A stretch of 13,802 bases of DNA, taken from Actinomycetota bacterium (GTDB lineage Bacteria > Actinomycetota > Thermoleophilia > UBA2241). The position numbers and the translations under genes are program-made. The stretch lies in the NCBI GenBank assembly GCA_012719015.1, contig JAAYBE010000377.1, positions 1 through 13,802 on the forward strand. The letters run 5' to 3'. This document shows, one piece after another, positions 8,472 through 13,802 of this stretch. The stretch's first letter is position 1, and each line of letters starts with the position of its first letter. Under the pieces are notes generated by a model. The model saw only the letters and a program-made list of their open reading frames with translations, did not search any database and was not told the origin of the DNA.

Positions 8472-8923
8472 AGGTCAATGAAGGCATCCGCAAGGTCCTC
8501 TCCGCGACCATCGCCGAGGAGGGGCTCAAGGATCCTCGCGTGGGGTTCGTCACGGTGACGGGCGTCGAGACGACCCCGGACCTGCGGCAAGCCCGGGTGT
8601 ACGTCAGCGTGCTGGGCGACGAACGGCAGCGTGAGGTGACGCTGCAGGCGCTGGAGGCCTCACGGGGCTACCTGCAGGCACAGATCAACGCGACGCTGCG
8701 CATGAAACGTACGCCGCAGCTGCAGTTCCTCTACGACGATACGCTCGACCACGCACTGCGTATCCAGAGCGCCTTGAAGCGCGAGGCGGCGGTGCTGGGC
8801 GAGGAGCCGCACGAGATCCCTGTGCCGGGCATGGACGACGCAGGTCTGCGCACGGAAGACGCCGGCGAGACCGCCGGCGGCAGCGGTCGGCCGCCCGGTG
8901 ACGACGGGGAGAGCGACACGTGA
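8453..8923 (+). CDS. rbfA: 30S ribosome-binding factor RbfA
   Basis: RbfA binds the immature 30S subunit and helps 16S rRNA processing. The single KH-like domain covers about residues 1-118 of 156: KVNEGIRKVLSATIAEE, DPRVGFVTVTGVETTPDLRQARVYVSVLG, then LQAQINATLRMKRTPQLQFLYDDTLDHALRI. The remaining 35 or so residues are a polar tail rich in Glu, Asp, Gly and Pro, probably disordered. The ATG at 8453 lies in the end of ylxP, with GGTGG at 8441-8445 as a modest ribosome site. The stop overlaps the next start as GTGA. The position after ylxP is the usual one in Gram-positive bacteria. Confidence 0.95.
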   Translation: MGHRLLKVNEGIRKVLSATIAEEGLKDPRVGFVTVTGVETTPDLRQARVYVSVLGDERQREVTLQALEASRGYLQAQINATLRMKRTPQLQFLYDDTLDHALRIQSALKREAAVLGEEPHEIPVPGMDDAGLRTEDAGETAGGSGRPPGDDGESDT

Positions 8924-9891
8924 AGGTCCTCGCCGCCGACCTCGACGCCTTGTGTCGGCGCCTGCGCCGCGAACGCAAGGTGGCGCTCGCCGTCCACGAG
9001 AAGCCTGACCCGGACGCGCTCGGCGCCGCCTCGGGCATGCTCGACCTGTTCGCCCAGCTCGACGTGGCGGCGAAGCTGTACGTCTCCGAGGGGGAGCACC
9101 TTCCCCTGGCCGAGGTCCTGCTGCCGGCGGGCGGTGTGCTGCGTGGCGATCCGCCCGATGACGCCGCGCTGTATGCGCTCGACTGCGGCAGTGCCTCGAG
9201 GCTCGCGCTCCCGCGACGACGGTCGGTCGCGGTCAACATCGACCACCACCACGACAACCCCCGCTACGGCGGACTCGCCTTCGTCCGCGGGGAGGCCAGC
9301 AGCACGTGCGAGCTCGTCTGCGATGTCGCCCGCGCTCTCGGGATGAGACCCTCGCCGCAGGCCGCGGCCGCGCTGTACGCGGGCATCTCGTTCGACACCG
9401 GGCACTTCCACCACGACTCCACGACGGCATCGACCTTCCTCACCGCGGCATGGCTGGTCGACCTCGGCGCCGACCCGCGGACCCTGTACGTGCTGCTGTA
9501 CGAAGGCCGCTCGGAGGCCTCGCTCCGCCTGCGGGCGCGTGCCGTCGCAGGGGCTCGCCGCATCGCTCGAGGGAAGGCGCTGATCGCGCTCGTCACCGCC
9601 GAGGACTACGCGGCGACCGGCGGGGGGCCGGACGACACGGAGGGCGTCGTCGACGCCTTGCGCGGCGTGAGAGGAGTCGAGGTCGCCGCGCTCGTCAAGG
9701 AACAGCCCCAGGGGGCGCGCTCACGGGTCAGCCTGCGCTCCCAGACCATCGACGTCAGCGCCGTCGCGGCGGTCAATGGCGGCGGTGGGCACAGGCTCGC
9801 CGCGGGCTTCTCAAGCGACGACAGCCCGGAGGAGGTGATCACGTGGCTCAGTTCCGAACTCGAAAGGCGCCTCTCGACGGGATCCTCCTGA
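8920..9891 (+). CDS. nrnA: DHH/DHHA1 phosphoesterase, NrnA-like (nanoRNase / pAp phosphatase)
   Basis: This is a 323-residue two-domain phosphoesterase. The DHH domain has H26, D30 and D32 in HEKPDPDALGA, D88 in ALDCGSASR, the signature D108-H109-H110 in NIDHHHDNPRYGG, and D159 in ISFDTGHF. These residues would bind two Mn ions. The DHHA1 domain ends with GGGGH (287-291) in GGGGHRLAAGF, which binds the substrate. Characterised relatives degrade two- to five-base RNAs or dephosphorylate pAp, and some hydrolyse cyclic dinucleotide products; the exact substrate here is not decidable. The start is GTG 8920, overlapping rbfA as GTGA, with GGGGAG at 8906-8911. Its place between rbfA and truB is common in clostridia and Actinomycetota and links RNA end-degradation with PNPase further down. 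Confidence 0.9.
   Translation: MKVLAADLDALCRRLRRERKVALAVHEKPDPDALGAASGMLDLFAQLDVAAKLYVSEGEHLPLAEVLLPAGGVLRGDPPDDAALYALDCGSASRLALPRRRSVAVNIDHHHDNPRYGGLAFVRGEASSTCELVCDVARALGMRPSPQAAAALYAGISFDTGHFHHDSTTASTFLTAAWLVDLGADPRTLYVLLYEGRSEASLRLRARAVAGARRIARGKALIALVTAEDYAATGGGPDDTEGVVDALRGVRGVEVAALVKEQPQGARSRVSLRSQTIDVSAVAAVNGGGGHRLAAGFSSDDSPEEVITWLSSELERRLSTGSS
9831..9838 (+). promoter_or_regulatory. Strong ribosome binding site fixing the truB start
   Basis: GGAGGTGA here is a full match to the anti-Shine-Dalgarno sequence and stands four bases before GTG 9843. It lies inside nrnA, and it shows that the long open frame reaching back to 9306 is not the truB N-terminus. Confidence 0.75.
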
Positions 9892-10754
9892 TCGACAAGC
9901 CGGAGGGCCTCACGTCCCACGACGTGGTCGCACGTGTACGCAGGGGTCTGCGCCCCGGTGTGAGCAAGGTCGGACATGCCGGGACGCTCGACCCTTTCGC
10001 GACCGGTCTGCTCGTGGTGCTCGTCGGCAGGGCCACCAAGCTGGCGCGGTTCTTCGTCGACCTGCCCAAGGAGTACGAGTGCACGGTCAGGTTCGGTGTG
10101 CGCTCCGACTCCGGAGACCTCACCGGCACACTCGAGGAGACCGGGAAGACCACCACCCTGGAGGCGATCGAGGCGGTCGTGCCACGTTTTCTGGGGCGCA
10201 TCACCCAGAGAGTGCCGATGACCTCGGCCGTCAAGGTCGACGGGGAGCGGCTCTACAAGAAGGCCCACCGGGGGGAGGTGGTGGAGACGCCGGAGAAGGA
10301 GGTCGAGGTCGAGTCGATCGAGATACTCGAGTTCGATGCGGCTTCACAGGCGTTGCGTTGCCGGATCGCCTGTTCCAAAGGCACCTACGTGCGCCAGTTG
10401 GCGATCGACCTCGGTGAGGCGGTCGGCGCCGGCGCCCACCTCGTGCAGCTCGCGCGCACCGGCGTCGGCGACCTGCGGCTCGACGACGCCCAGGCCCTGG
10501 CCGGGTTCGAGGACGCCCTCCAGAGGCGGGCGCCGGGCGACGAGCGCATCCCCGGCCTCGTACTGCCGGCCACGGCGTTGCAGTTCATGCCGGGGATCGA
10601 GCTCTCCGCGGCACAGGTGGCCGACGCACGCAACGGGGCACGCTTCCCGGGCGGACCCCAGGAGCCGGTGCGCCTCACGTTCCGCGGTGAGCTGGTCGCC
10701 GTCTACGGCCCCGCCGAGGAGGGCAACGCCCTCCGCCTCCTCGTCAAGCTGTGA
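9843..10754 (+). CDS. truB: tRNA pseudouridine(55) synthase TruB
   Basis: TruB makes pseudouridine 55 in the T-loop of tRNAs and also acts as a tRNA folding chaperone. The 303-residue protein opens with GILLIDKPEGLTSHDVV. The catalytic motif HAGTLDPFATGLL contains the nucleophile D50. Later motifs are the PMTSAVKVDGERLYKKAHRG segment and SKGTYVRQLAIDLG with LARTGVGDL. A C-terminal PUA-like region (about 225-303) contains GIELSAAQVADARNGARFPG. The start is GTG 9843, which has a perfect ribosome site and puts the family N-terminus at residue 13. It overlaps nrnA by 49 bases. The stop overlaps the ribF ATG as TGATG. Confidence 0.96.
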   Translation: MAQFRTRKAPLDGILLIDKPEGLTSHDVVARVRRGLRPGVSKVGHAGTLDPFATGLLVVLVGRATKLARFFVDLPKEYECTVRFGVRSDSGDLTGTLEETGKTTTLEAIEAVVPRFLGRITQRVPMTSAVKVDGERLYKKAHRGEVVETPEKEVEVESIEILEFDAASQALRCRIACSKGTYVRQLAIDLGEAVGAGAHLVQLARTGVGDLRLDDAQALAGFEDALQRRAPGDERIPGLVLPATALQFMPGIELSAAQVADARNGARFPGGPQEPVRLTFRGELVAVYGPAEEGNALRLLVKL

Positions 10755-11734
10755 TGGAGGTCGTCGGCGACATCGCGACCCTGCGCGCGCGGCCCCGGGC
10801 CCTTGCGCTGGGGACCTTCGACGGCGTCCACGCGGGGCACCGGGCCGTGATCGGCAGGGCCGTCGATCTTGCGCGTGAGCACGGTCTCACGAGCGCGGTC
10901 GTGACGTTCGACCGGCACCCGCTGACGGTCGTGGACCCCGCGCACGCGCCCCGCCTGCTCACCTCGAACGAGGAGAAGATCAAGCTGATCGCCGGGCTCG
11001 GCCCCGACGAGCTTCTCCTACTGCACTTCGACCGCGAGCTGGCCGCCCTCAGCCCCGAGGAGTTCTGCACCCGTGTGCTGGCCGGGGCGCTGCAGGCCCG
11101 TGTCGTGGTGGTCGGCGAGAACTTCAACTTCGGGGCCGGAGGCTCCGGCGATGCGGTCCGGCTGCAGGAGTGCGGCGCCTCGCTCGGCTACGAAGTGGAG
11201 GTCCGCCCGCTGGTCACCGAACACGGCGCGACGATCAGCTCCACCCGCATCCGCCGCCTCCTCCACGCCGGCGCGCTCGAGGAGGTGCGGGAGATCCTCG
11301 GCCGACCTCCCTCAGCCGCCGGGGTGGTGGTGCACGGCGACAAGCGCGGTCGCACTCTGGGCGTCCCGACCGCGAACGTGGACGTTGAGGCCGGCACGAT
11401 CTTCCCCGGGCGTGGCGTGTACGCCGCCCGGGTCCTGGTCGACGGCGCCTGGCATCGGGCCGCCGTCAACATCGGGCACAACCCCACCTTCCGGAACAAG
11501 GACGAGCCCACGACGCACATCACCGTCGAGGCCTTCCTGCTCGGGTTCCACGGGGACATCTACGACCGCGAGATCCGACTGGACTTCCTGCACAAGATCC
11601 GCGACGAGCGCCGCTTCGAGAGCGTGTCGGCGCTCGTGGCGCAGATGCGCCGCGACATCGAGGCCGCCGGCAGTCTGGCCGACCCCGACTACGAGGCCGT
11701 CGGCCTGCCGCCCACGGAGAGCGTCGACCTCTGA
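10754..11734 (+). CDS. ribF: Bifunctional riboflavin kinase / FAD synthetase RibF
   Basis: RibF converts riboflavin to FMN and then FAD. In this 326-residue protein the N-terminal adenylyltransferase domain carries GTFDGVHAGH (20-29) and STRIRRLL (163-170, the ISSTRIR motif). The kinase domain carries KRGRTLGVPTANVD with PTAN at 205-208, GRGVYAARV, NIGHNPTF, and the end motif TVEAFLLGFHGDIYDREIRLDFLHKIRDERRF. All hallmark segments for both activities are present. The ATG at 10754 shares its first base with the truB stop; GTG 10751 is an alternative one codon earlier. There is no clear ribosome site, so re-initiation after truB is likely. It is the last gene before the rpsO leader. Confidence 0.95.
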   Translation: MEVVGDIATLRARPRALALGTFDGVHAGHRAVIGRAVDLAREHGLTSAVVTFDRHPLTVVDPAHAPRLLTSNEEKIKLIAGLGPDELLLLHFDRELAALSPEEFCTRVLAGALQARVVVVGENFNFGAGGSGDAVRLQECGASLGYEVEVRPLVTEHGATISSTRIRRLLHAGALEEVREILGRPPSAAGVVVHGDKRGRTLGVPTANVDVEAGTIFPGRGVYAARVLVDGAWHRAAVNIGHNPTFRNKDEPTTHITVEAFLLGFHGDIYDREIRLDFLHKIRDERRFESVSALVAQMRRDIEAAGSLADPDYEAVGLPPTESVDL

Positions 11735-11784
11735 CCCCCGTCTTCCCGCCGGACCGACGGCTGTCGGCGCACCGCCCGCTGTGC

Positions 11785-11790
11785 TACCCT
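11785..11790 (+). promoter_or_regulatory. Possible -10 element of an rpsO promoter
   Basis: TACCCT fits the TANNNT pattern. It would start transcription near 11797, giving rpsO-pnp a 75-base leader separate from the long operon. No good -35 hexamer is visible, although a 5-bp inverted repeat (CCGAC/GTCGG, 11754-11767) occupies the usual region and might be a weak terminator for ribF. rpsO commonly has its own promoter in other bacteria. Confidence 0.4.
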
Positions 11791-11792
11791 AG

Positions 11793-11867
11793 CCCGACCG
11801 CTTTCTCGGTCGCGGGCATGCCAGCCCCCCGACTGGGTTCCCGGACACCCCCGGAGGGAGGTGAACC
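11793..11867 (+). promoter_or_regulatory. Structured leader of rpsO, candidate S15 autoregulatory RNA
   Basis: CGACCG (11795-11800) pairs with CGGTCG (11807-11812), and flanking CC/GG pairs could form past a bulged C. Downstream, GGTTC (11836-11840) can pair with GAACC (11863-11867), enclosing a CCGG/CCGG stem (11841-11844 with 11851-11854). The outer pairing takes in the GA at the end of the GGAGGTGA ribosome site (11857-11864), so it could limit rpsO translation. S15 represses its own mRNA through differing leader structures in several phyla; assignment here is inference. Confidence 0.4.
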
Positions 11868-11871
11868 AGAC

Positions 11872-12141
11872 ATGGCAATGACCAAGGACGTCAAAGAGAC
11901 CATCATCGCCCGGCACGCCAAGCACGACGGCGACACCGGCTCCCCCGAGGTGCAGATCGCTCTCCTCACCGAGCGCATCACCACTCTCACCGAGCACCTC
12001 AAGACGCACAAGAAGGATTACCACAGCCGTCGCGGCCTGCTCAAGATGGTGGGTCAGCGCCGGCGGCTCCTCAACTACCTGCAGGCGCGTGACCTCGAGC
12101 GTTACCGCGCCCTCGTCAAGGAGCTCGAGCTCCGCAAGTGA
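11872..12141 (+). CDS. rpsO: 30S ribosomal protein S15
   Basis: S15 is an 89-residue protein that binds 16S rRNA early in 30S assembly and forms an intersubunit bridge. The whole family pattern is present: IIARHAKHDGDTGSPEVQIA, LTERITTLTEHLKTHKKDYH, SRRGLLKMVGQRRRLLNYL and the C-terminal RYRALVKELELRK. ATG 11872 is chosen because GGAGGTGA at 11857-11864 is seven bases upstream and the length is the standard 89. The open frame extends back to 11818, but that part is the structured leader. It is followed by a hairpin and then pnp, the order seen in most bacteria. Confidence 0.98.
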   Translation: MAMTKDVKETIIARHAKHDGDTGSPEVQIALLTERITTLTEHLKTHKKDYHSRRGLLKMVGQRRRLLNYLQARDLERYRALVKELELRK

Positions 12142-12142
12142 G

Positions 12143-12161
12143 GCGGCGCTGCGAGCGCCGC
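12143..12161 (+). terminator. Strong hairpin directly after rpsO
   Basis: GCGGCGCT (12143-12150) and AGCGCCGC (12154-12161) form an 8-bp perfect stem with a 3-base loop, starting two bases after the rpsO stop. No T run follows, so it may be a partial terminator, a 3'-end protector for rpsO mRNA or an RNase processing site. In E. coli the rpsO-pnp gap holds both a terminator and an RNase III stem. Confidence 0.5.
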
Positions 12162-12205
12162 GATCCGTCGTCACCGTGCCGACCCACGCCGACGAGCGAA
12201 CGCCT

Positions 12206-12225
12206 GGGGCGCGATGGGGCGCCCC
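12206..12225 (+). promoter_or_regulatory. Stem-loop in the pnp leader
   Basis: GGGGCGC (12206-12212) pairs with GCGCCCC (12219-12225) around a 6-base loop. It ends 10 bases before the first possible pnp ATG. PNPase controls its own mRNA through a leader stem in E. coli, so a similar role is possible here. I see no promoter in this gap, so pnp is probably read from the rpsO or upstream promoters. Confidence 0.4.
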
Positions 12226-12247
12226 GGTCTGAGAGATGAAGGAAGAG

Positions 12248-13802
12248 ATGAACACGATCGAAGTAGAGGTGGGGGGTCAGGCGATCTCCCTGGAGACCGG
12301 ACGCCTCGCCAAGCAGGCCAACGGCTCCGTGCTCGTACGCTCGGGCGACACGGTCGTCCTCGCCACCGCCGTGATGCGAGACGAGGTCCGCGAGGGGCAG
12401 GACTTCTTCCCGCTCACGGTGGATGTGGAGGAACGGCACTACGCCGCCGGCAAGATCCCCGGCGGCTTCATCAAGCGTGAGTCGCGGCCCAGCGAGAAAG
12501 CCATCCTGGCGGCCCGGCAGATCGACCGCCCGCTGCGCCCGTTGTTCCCCAAGGGCTTCATGAACGAGGTCCACATCGTGGTCACCACGCTGTCGGTGGA
12601 CTTCGAGCAATCGTACGACGTGCTGGCCACCATCGGCGCGTCGGCGGCGCTCACCATCAGCGACATCCCGTTCGGTGGGCCGGTCGGCTCCGTGCACGTC
12701 GGGCGCATCGACGGCCAGCTCGTCGTGAACCCGACGCTCGAGGAGCTCCAGGACGAGTCGGACATGGATCTCGTCGTCACCGGTACGGCCGACGCCATCG
12801 TGATGGTGGAGGCGGGGGCCAAGCAGGTGTCGGAGAGCGTCGTGGTCGACGCCCTCAGGCTGGCGCACGAGGAGATCAAGAAGCAGGTCGCGGTGCAACT
12901 TGCGCTGCGTGACCAGGTCGGCAAGCCCAAGCATGAGGTCCCGGCGTGGGTCGTGGACGAGGGGGTGCTCGAGGAGGTCCGCACCGAGTTCGGCGCGGCG
13001 CTCGACGCAGCCACCCAGGCGCCCGGCAAGATGGAGCGCATGGCCGCGACCGCGGAGGTGAAGAGGGCCGCGGTCGAGCAGCTCGTCGCCGTCGACGCCG
13101 ACGCTGAGCGCTCCGTGCAGGTCAGGCGCGCGCTCGCCAAGATCGAGAAGGACATCATCCGCGACCGCATCGCCGTCAAGAAGATCAGGCCCGATGGGCG
13201 CGCCACTGACGAGGTCCGTCCGATCAGCTGTGAGGTCGGCCTCATCCCGCGCACCCACGGCAGCGCGCTCTTCACCCGCGGCGAGACCCAGGCCATGAGC
13301 CTGCTGACGCTGGGCGGGACGGGCGAGTTCCAGCGCATCGACGGTCTCGGGATCGAGGACAAGAAGCGCTACATCCACCATTACAACTTCCCGCCCTACT
13401 CCGTGGGCGAGACGGGCTTCATGCGCGGTCCCAAGCGCCGCGACATCGGCCACGGTGCGCTCGCGGAGCGGGCGCTGCTGCCGGTGCTGCCGAGCGAGCT
13501 CGACTTCCCCTACACGATCCGTATCGTGAGCGAGATCCTCGAAAGCAACGGCTCCTCCTCGATGGCGAGCGTGTGCGGCAGCAGTCTCAGCCTGATGGAC
13601 GCCGGCGTCCAGATCAGCGCTCCGGTCGCCGGCACCGCGATGGGGCTCATCAAGGAGGGCGACGACTACGTCGTGCTCACCGACATCGCCGGCGTCGAGG
13701 ACCATCTCGGCGACATGGACTTCAAGGTCGCCGGCACAGCGGACGGCATCACCGCCCTGCAGATGGACATCAAGATCACCGGCGTCACGTTCGAGATCCT
13801 CA
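12248..13802 (+). CDS. pnp: Polyribonucleotide nucleotidyltransferase (PNPase), 5' part
   Basis: PNPase is a phosphorolytic 3'-5' exoribonuclease. The frame is open to the right edge, giving 518 complete codons of a protein normally about 700 long; the KH and S1 domains would lie beyond the window. The first RNase PH domain is seen in GSVLVRSGDTVVLATAV, AGKIPGGFIKRESRPSEKAIL and RQIDRPLRPLFPKGF. An all-helical linker spans about 240-310. The second RNase PH domain has THGSALFTRGETQ, NGSSSMASVCGSSLSLMDAG and DHLGDMD, with D485 and D491 matching the catalytic E. coli pair D486/D492. An in-frame TGA at 12230 limits the start to ATG 12236 or ATG 12248. I favour 12248, four bases after AAGGA. Confidence 0.96.
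   Translation, partial: MNTIEVEVGGQAISLETGRLAKQANGSVLVRSGDTVVLATAVMRDEVREGQDFFPLTVDVEERHYAAGKIPGGFIKRESRPSEKAILAARQIDRPLRPLFPKGFMNEVHIVVTTLSVDFEQSYDVLATIGASAALTISDIPFGGPVGSVHVGRIDGQLVVNPTLEELQDESDMDLVVTGTADAIVMVEAGAKQVSESVVVDALRLAHEEIKKQVAVQLALRDQVGKPKHEVPAWVVDEGVLEEVRTEFGAALDAATQAPGKMERMAATAEVKRAAVEQLVAVDADAERSVQVRRALAKIEKDIIRDRIAVKKIRPDGRATDEVRPISCEVGLIPRTHGSALFTRGETQAMSLLTLGGTGEFQRIDGLGIEDKKRYIHHYNFPPYSVGETGFMRGPKRRDIGHGALAERALLPVLPSELDFPYTIRIVSEILESNGSSSMASVCGSSLSLMDAGVQISAPVAGTAMGLIKEGDDYVVLTDIAGVEDHLGDMDFKVAGTADGITALQMDIKITGVTFEIL

Noticed and set aside
9306..9842. In-frame extension upstream of truB
   Set aside because: It runs through nrnA in another frame with an Arg-rich translation, while a perfect ribosome site marks GTG 9843 as the start.
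11818..11871. 18-codon N-terminal extension of rpsO
   Set aside because: S15 is 89 residues in nearly all bacteria, and the GGAGGTGA site lies within this stretch, so it is untranslated leader.
12116..13705. 529-codon open frame antisense to pnp, plus similar long antisense frames opposite infB (6248-8371), nusA (4453-5682) and lemA (1986-2666)
   Set aside because: They mirror strongly supported genes, have low-complexity His/Asp/Arg/Leu-rich translations and match no family. They are expected in GC-rich DNA, where stop codons are rare in shadow frames.

Overview
This is a GC-rich bacterial chromosome segment with short intergenic gaps, frequent GTG/TTG starts and many stop/start overlaps. 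It is housekeeping DNA. I see no mobile element, CRISPR array, tRNA, rRNA or phage gene. Base composition, the TANNNT-type -10 boxes and the Gram-positive gene order point to a deep-branching Actinomycetota (Coriobacteriia- or Thermoleophilia-like). That placement is an inference from style and gene order, not from a marker comparison.

Left part (1-3820), mixed small units. The 3' end of an unidentified gene runs by an ATGA overlap into an HD-superfamily hydrolase (80-637), which runs by a TTGA overlap into a small TPR protein (634-1032). Facing them are htpX (1073-2008, minus) and lemA (2037-2597, minus), a membrane-protease/LemA pair read as one unit. Divergent from lemA is a membrane-anchored L,D-transpeptidase (2706-3500) with a nearly leaderless promoter. 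Convergent to that is a small protein with four CxxC pairs (3536-3820, minus). Inverted repeats lie in both convergent junctions.

Right part (3821-13802), the transcription/translation operon: rimP, nusA, ylxR, infB, ylxP (DUF503), rbfA, a DHH/NrnA-type phosphoesterase, truB, ribF, rpsO and pnp, the last cut by the window edge. Most junctions from rimP to ribF overlap, which suggests translational coupling. A clear promoter (TTGTGC-N18-TATACT) precedes rimP and is followed by a leader hairpin. rpsO has its own likely promoter and a structured leader. Two strong hairpins lie between rpsO and pnp. The genes combine 30S maturation (RimP, RbfA, YlxP), transcription elongation/termination (NusA), initiation (IF2), tRNA modification (TruB), RNA and nanoRNA turnover (PNPase, NrnA) and flavin cofactor synthesis (RibF).

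The most unusual item is a Cys/His cluster (C-x9-C-x10-C-x2-H) with an acidic tail fused to the C-terminus of NusA. The rimP, rpsO and pnp leader structures are the next best candidates for undescribed regulation. I found no convincing new multi-gene system.
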